Shown here one piece after another: positions 13,927 through 15,084 of a DNA stretch of 15,084 bases (positions within the stretch are counted from its first letter, which is position 1; every line of letters starts with the position of its first letter). The DNA comes from Bacillota bacterium (GTDB taxonomy: Bacteria; Bacillota_E; RBS10-35; JAJYVN01): assembly GCA_021846605.1 (NCBI GenBank), contig JAJZWQ010000072.1:1-15084 (forward strand), read 5' to 3'. The notes under the pieces were generated by a model. That model saw only the letters and a program-made list of their open reading frames with translations, searched no databases and was not told the origin of the DNA. Position numbers and translations under genes: made by a program.

Positions 13927-15084
13927 ATGGGGCGGGCACTTTGGGGGTTCCTGGTACGGGTCGGGGCCGGGTTCGAGGTGGCGATCGGCGGGATCGCCAC
14001 CGGGGGGCTGCGCTCGATCCTGACCATCCTGGGGGTCGCGATCGGCGTCGCCTCGGTGGTCAGCCTGCTGGCCGTCGGCCAGGGGGCGCGCACGGCCGTC
14101 GCCGCGCAGTATCAAAGCCTGGGGACCAACATCATCACCGTCCAGAGCCACAGTCCGCTGGTCCAGCTCACGGCCCAGACAGCCACCAACCTGCAGCGCC
14201 AGATCCCCTTCGTGTCGGCCGTGATGCCGGTGGTGGGTCTTTCGGCGCCGGTGCGTTGGCGCGGTACGGCCTCGGCGGGCGCCGGGGCCTCCACGGTCCT
14301 GGGCGTGACGCCGGAACTCCTGCGCATCCGTCCCGAGCAGGTGCTCGACGGCCGCTTCCTGAGTCCCCTGGAGGAAAGCCATGCCCTACACGTCACCGTG
14401 CTGGGCTACCAGGCGGCCCAGCAACTCTTCGGTGGCCTGGATCCGGTCGGGCAGGAAATCTTCATCGGCCAGGCCCCCTTCCAGGTGATCGGCGTGCTGG
14501 CCTACCAGGGGGGGGCGCAGATCGGCAGCGGGCAGGTCGCGGCGCTCCCGACGGCCGGTAGCGCGGCGACGACGGGGAGTGGAGGGGGTACGACGGGGGG
14601 CGGCCCGGGCGCCAGCAGCGGGTCCAGCGGCGGCGGCGGGAGCGGTTGCGGTGGGGGCGGCCAGGCAAGCAGCACCACGGGCAACGGGTCCAGCGGCGGG
14701 AGCAGTTCCTGCGCGCAACAGACCGTGGCGGTGGGCTCGGGCATCGACCACGCGATTCTCATTCCCGAGTCCACCGCCGTTCAGTTGACCAGCGACACCC
14801 AGGTCAGCGCCATCTGGATGAAGGCGAGAAGCCGCACGGACGTGGAGCCGGCGGTGTTGGAGGCGCAGCGCATCCTCCAGGACGAGTTCAACCTCCAGGA
14901 GGCGCAGAGCCTGCCCCCGGCCTTTGCGGCAAAGATCGCCGGCCTGGGGTTGGCCCCGTGCTGCGGCTCGAGCGGCCAGGGCGGGACGCAATTGGTGCTC
15001 CCCGGTGCCGGCGGAGACCAGGCCGTCACGGTGAGCAGCCTGAACAGCCTGGTGCAGCAGGCGGACGCCGCCAACCGGGTCCTC
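13927..15084 (+). CDS. MacB/FtsX-type ABC permease (3' end beyond window)
   Basis: The frame is open from the ATG at 13927 to the window end (386 codons, no stop), so the gene is partial. The N-terminus shows the classic MacB first helix and after it: LRSILTILGVAIGVASVVSL, then LAVGQGAR and LGTNIITVQ. An extracytoplasmic MacB_PCD-like domain follows (LGVTPELLRIR, DGRFL, VTVLGYQAAQQLFGG-DPVGQEI, FQVIGVL, AILIPESTA). Between FQVIGVL and the ILIPEST strand sits a Gly/Ser/Thr-rich insertion (about 209-262) with C241 and C262; a CC pair follows at 345-346 in a second Gly-rich stretch. The remaining membrane helices, normally three at the C-terminus, lie beyond 15084. The gene starts 2 nt after the adaptor stop. 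It probably couples ATP hydrolysis to extracytoplasmic movements acting on an unknown substrate. Confidence 0.92.
   Translation, partial: MGRALWGFLVRVGAGFEVAIGGIATGGLRSILTILGVAIGVASVVSLLAVGQGARTAVAAQYQSLGTNIITVQSHSPLVQLTAQTATNLQRQIPFVSAVMPVVGLSAPVRWRGTASAGAGASTVLGVTPELLRIRPEQVLDGRFLSPLEESHALHVTVLGYQAAQQLFGGLDPVGQEIFIGQAPFQVIGVLAYQGGAQIGSGQVAALPTAGSAATTGSGGGTTGGGPGASSGSSGGGGSGCGGGGQASSTTGNGSSGGSSSCAQQTVAVGSGIDHAILIPESTAVQLTSDTQVSAIWMKARSRTDVEPAVLEAQRILQDEFNLQEAQSLPPAFAAKIAGLGLAPCCGSSGQGGTQLVLPGAGGDQAVTVSSLNSLVQQADAANRVL
14620..14712 (+). repeat. Imperfect Gly/Ser/Cys coding repeat in the permease
   Basis: CGGGTCCAGCGGCGG occurs at 14619-14633 and again at 14685-14699, 66 bp (22 codons) apart. 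Both copies read GSSGG and run on through Ser/Gly to a cysteine: residues 232-241 (GSSGGGGSGC) and 254-262 (GSSGGSSSC). This looks like a slipped or duplicated low-complexity segment that has kept its reading frame and its cysteine. Confidence 0.7.

Overview
The window is about 15 kb of very GC-rich DNA. It is densely packed, and every recognisable gene lies on the + strand. Starts are mostly GTG or TTG behind strong G-rich Shine-Dalgarno sequences. The gene content points to a GC-rich member of the Firmicutes/Bacillota, perhaps near Sulfobacillaceae, Thermaerobacter or Symbiobacterium. The evidence is a YhaO/YhaN nuclease-ATPase pair, a SufU-type scaffold in a sufC-D-S-U order, a YutG/LtrC-type PgpA and an MsmX-like orphan ATPase. 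The lineage is an inference from gene families, not from a marker gene.

Layout. Bases 1-459 hold no confident gene: there are two overlapping hairpins (83-136), a possible terminator (232-274) and perhaps the tail of an upstream gene. Bases 460-4643 are a two-gene DNA-repair operon: an SbcD/YhaO-like metallophosphoesterase overlapping by 4 nt with a YhaN-like giant ATPase that carries two membrane segments where Rad50/SbcC has its zinc hook. A perfect-consensus sigma-70/sigma-A promoter (TTGACA-17-TATAAT, 4694-4722) then starts the suf cluster: sufC (4803), sufD (5576), sufS (6805) and sufU (8060). No sufB is present. Tightly linked behind it are a pgpA-type phosphatidylglycerophosphatase (8534), a single-chain fused siroheme decarboxylase AhbA-AhbB/NirDL (9106) and an MsmX/UgpC-type sugar-transporter ATPase (10220). 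A strong intrinsic terminator (11350-11391) ends this block, so 4694-11391 may be one transcription unit of seven genes.

Bases 11518-15084 (window end) hold a MacAB-like ABC export operon: an ATPase, a periplasmic-adaptor-like protein and a MacB/FtsX-type permease cut by the window end. This is the least ordinary part. The adaptor (555 aa) is an internal tandem duplication with four lipoyl half-motifs instead of two. The permease has a Gly/Ser-rich insertion with two cysteines, followed by a CC pair, in its extracytoplasmic domain. Together they suggest a modified MacAB-like exporter in a cell that probably lacks an outer membrane.

How the parts fit: SufCDSU makes Fe-S clusters. The siroheme decarboxylase belongs to a heme or heme d1 branch whose radical-SAM partners (AhbC/AhbD or NirJ) need Fe-S clusters. 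PgpA supplies phosphatidylglycerol. The ATPase at 10220 would energise sugar-import permeases encoded elsewhere. No rRNA, tRNA, CRISPR array, insertion sequence or phage gene was recognised.
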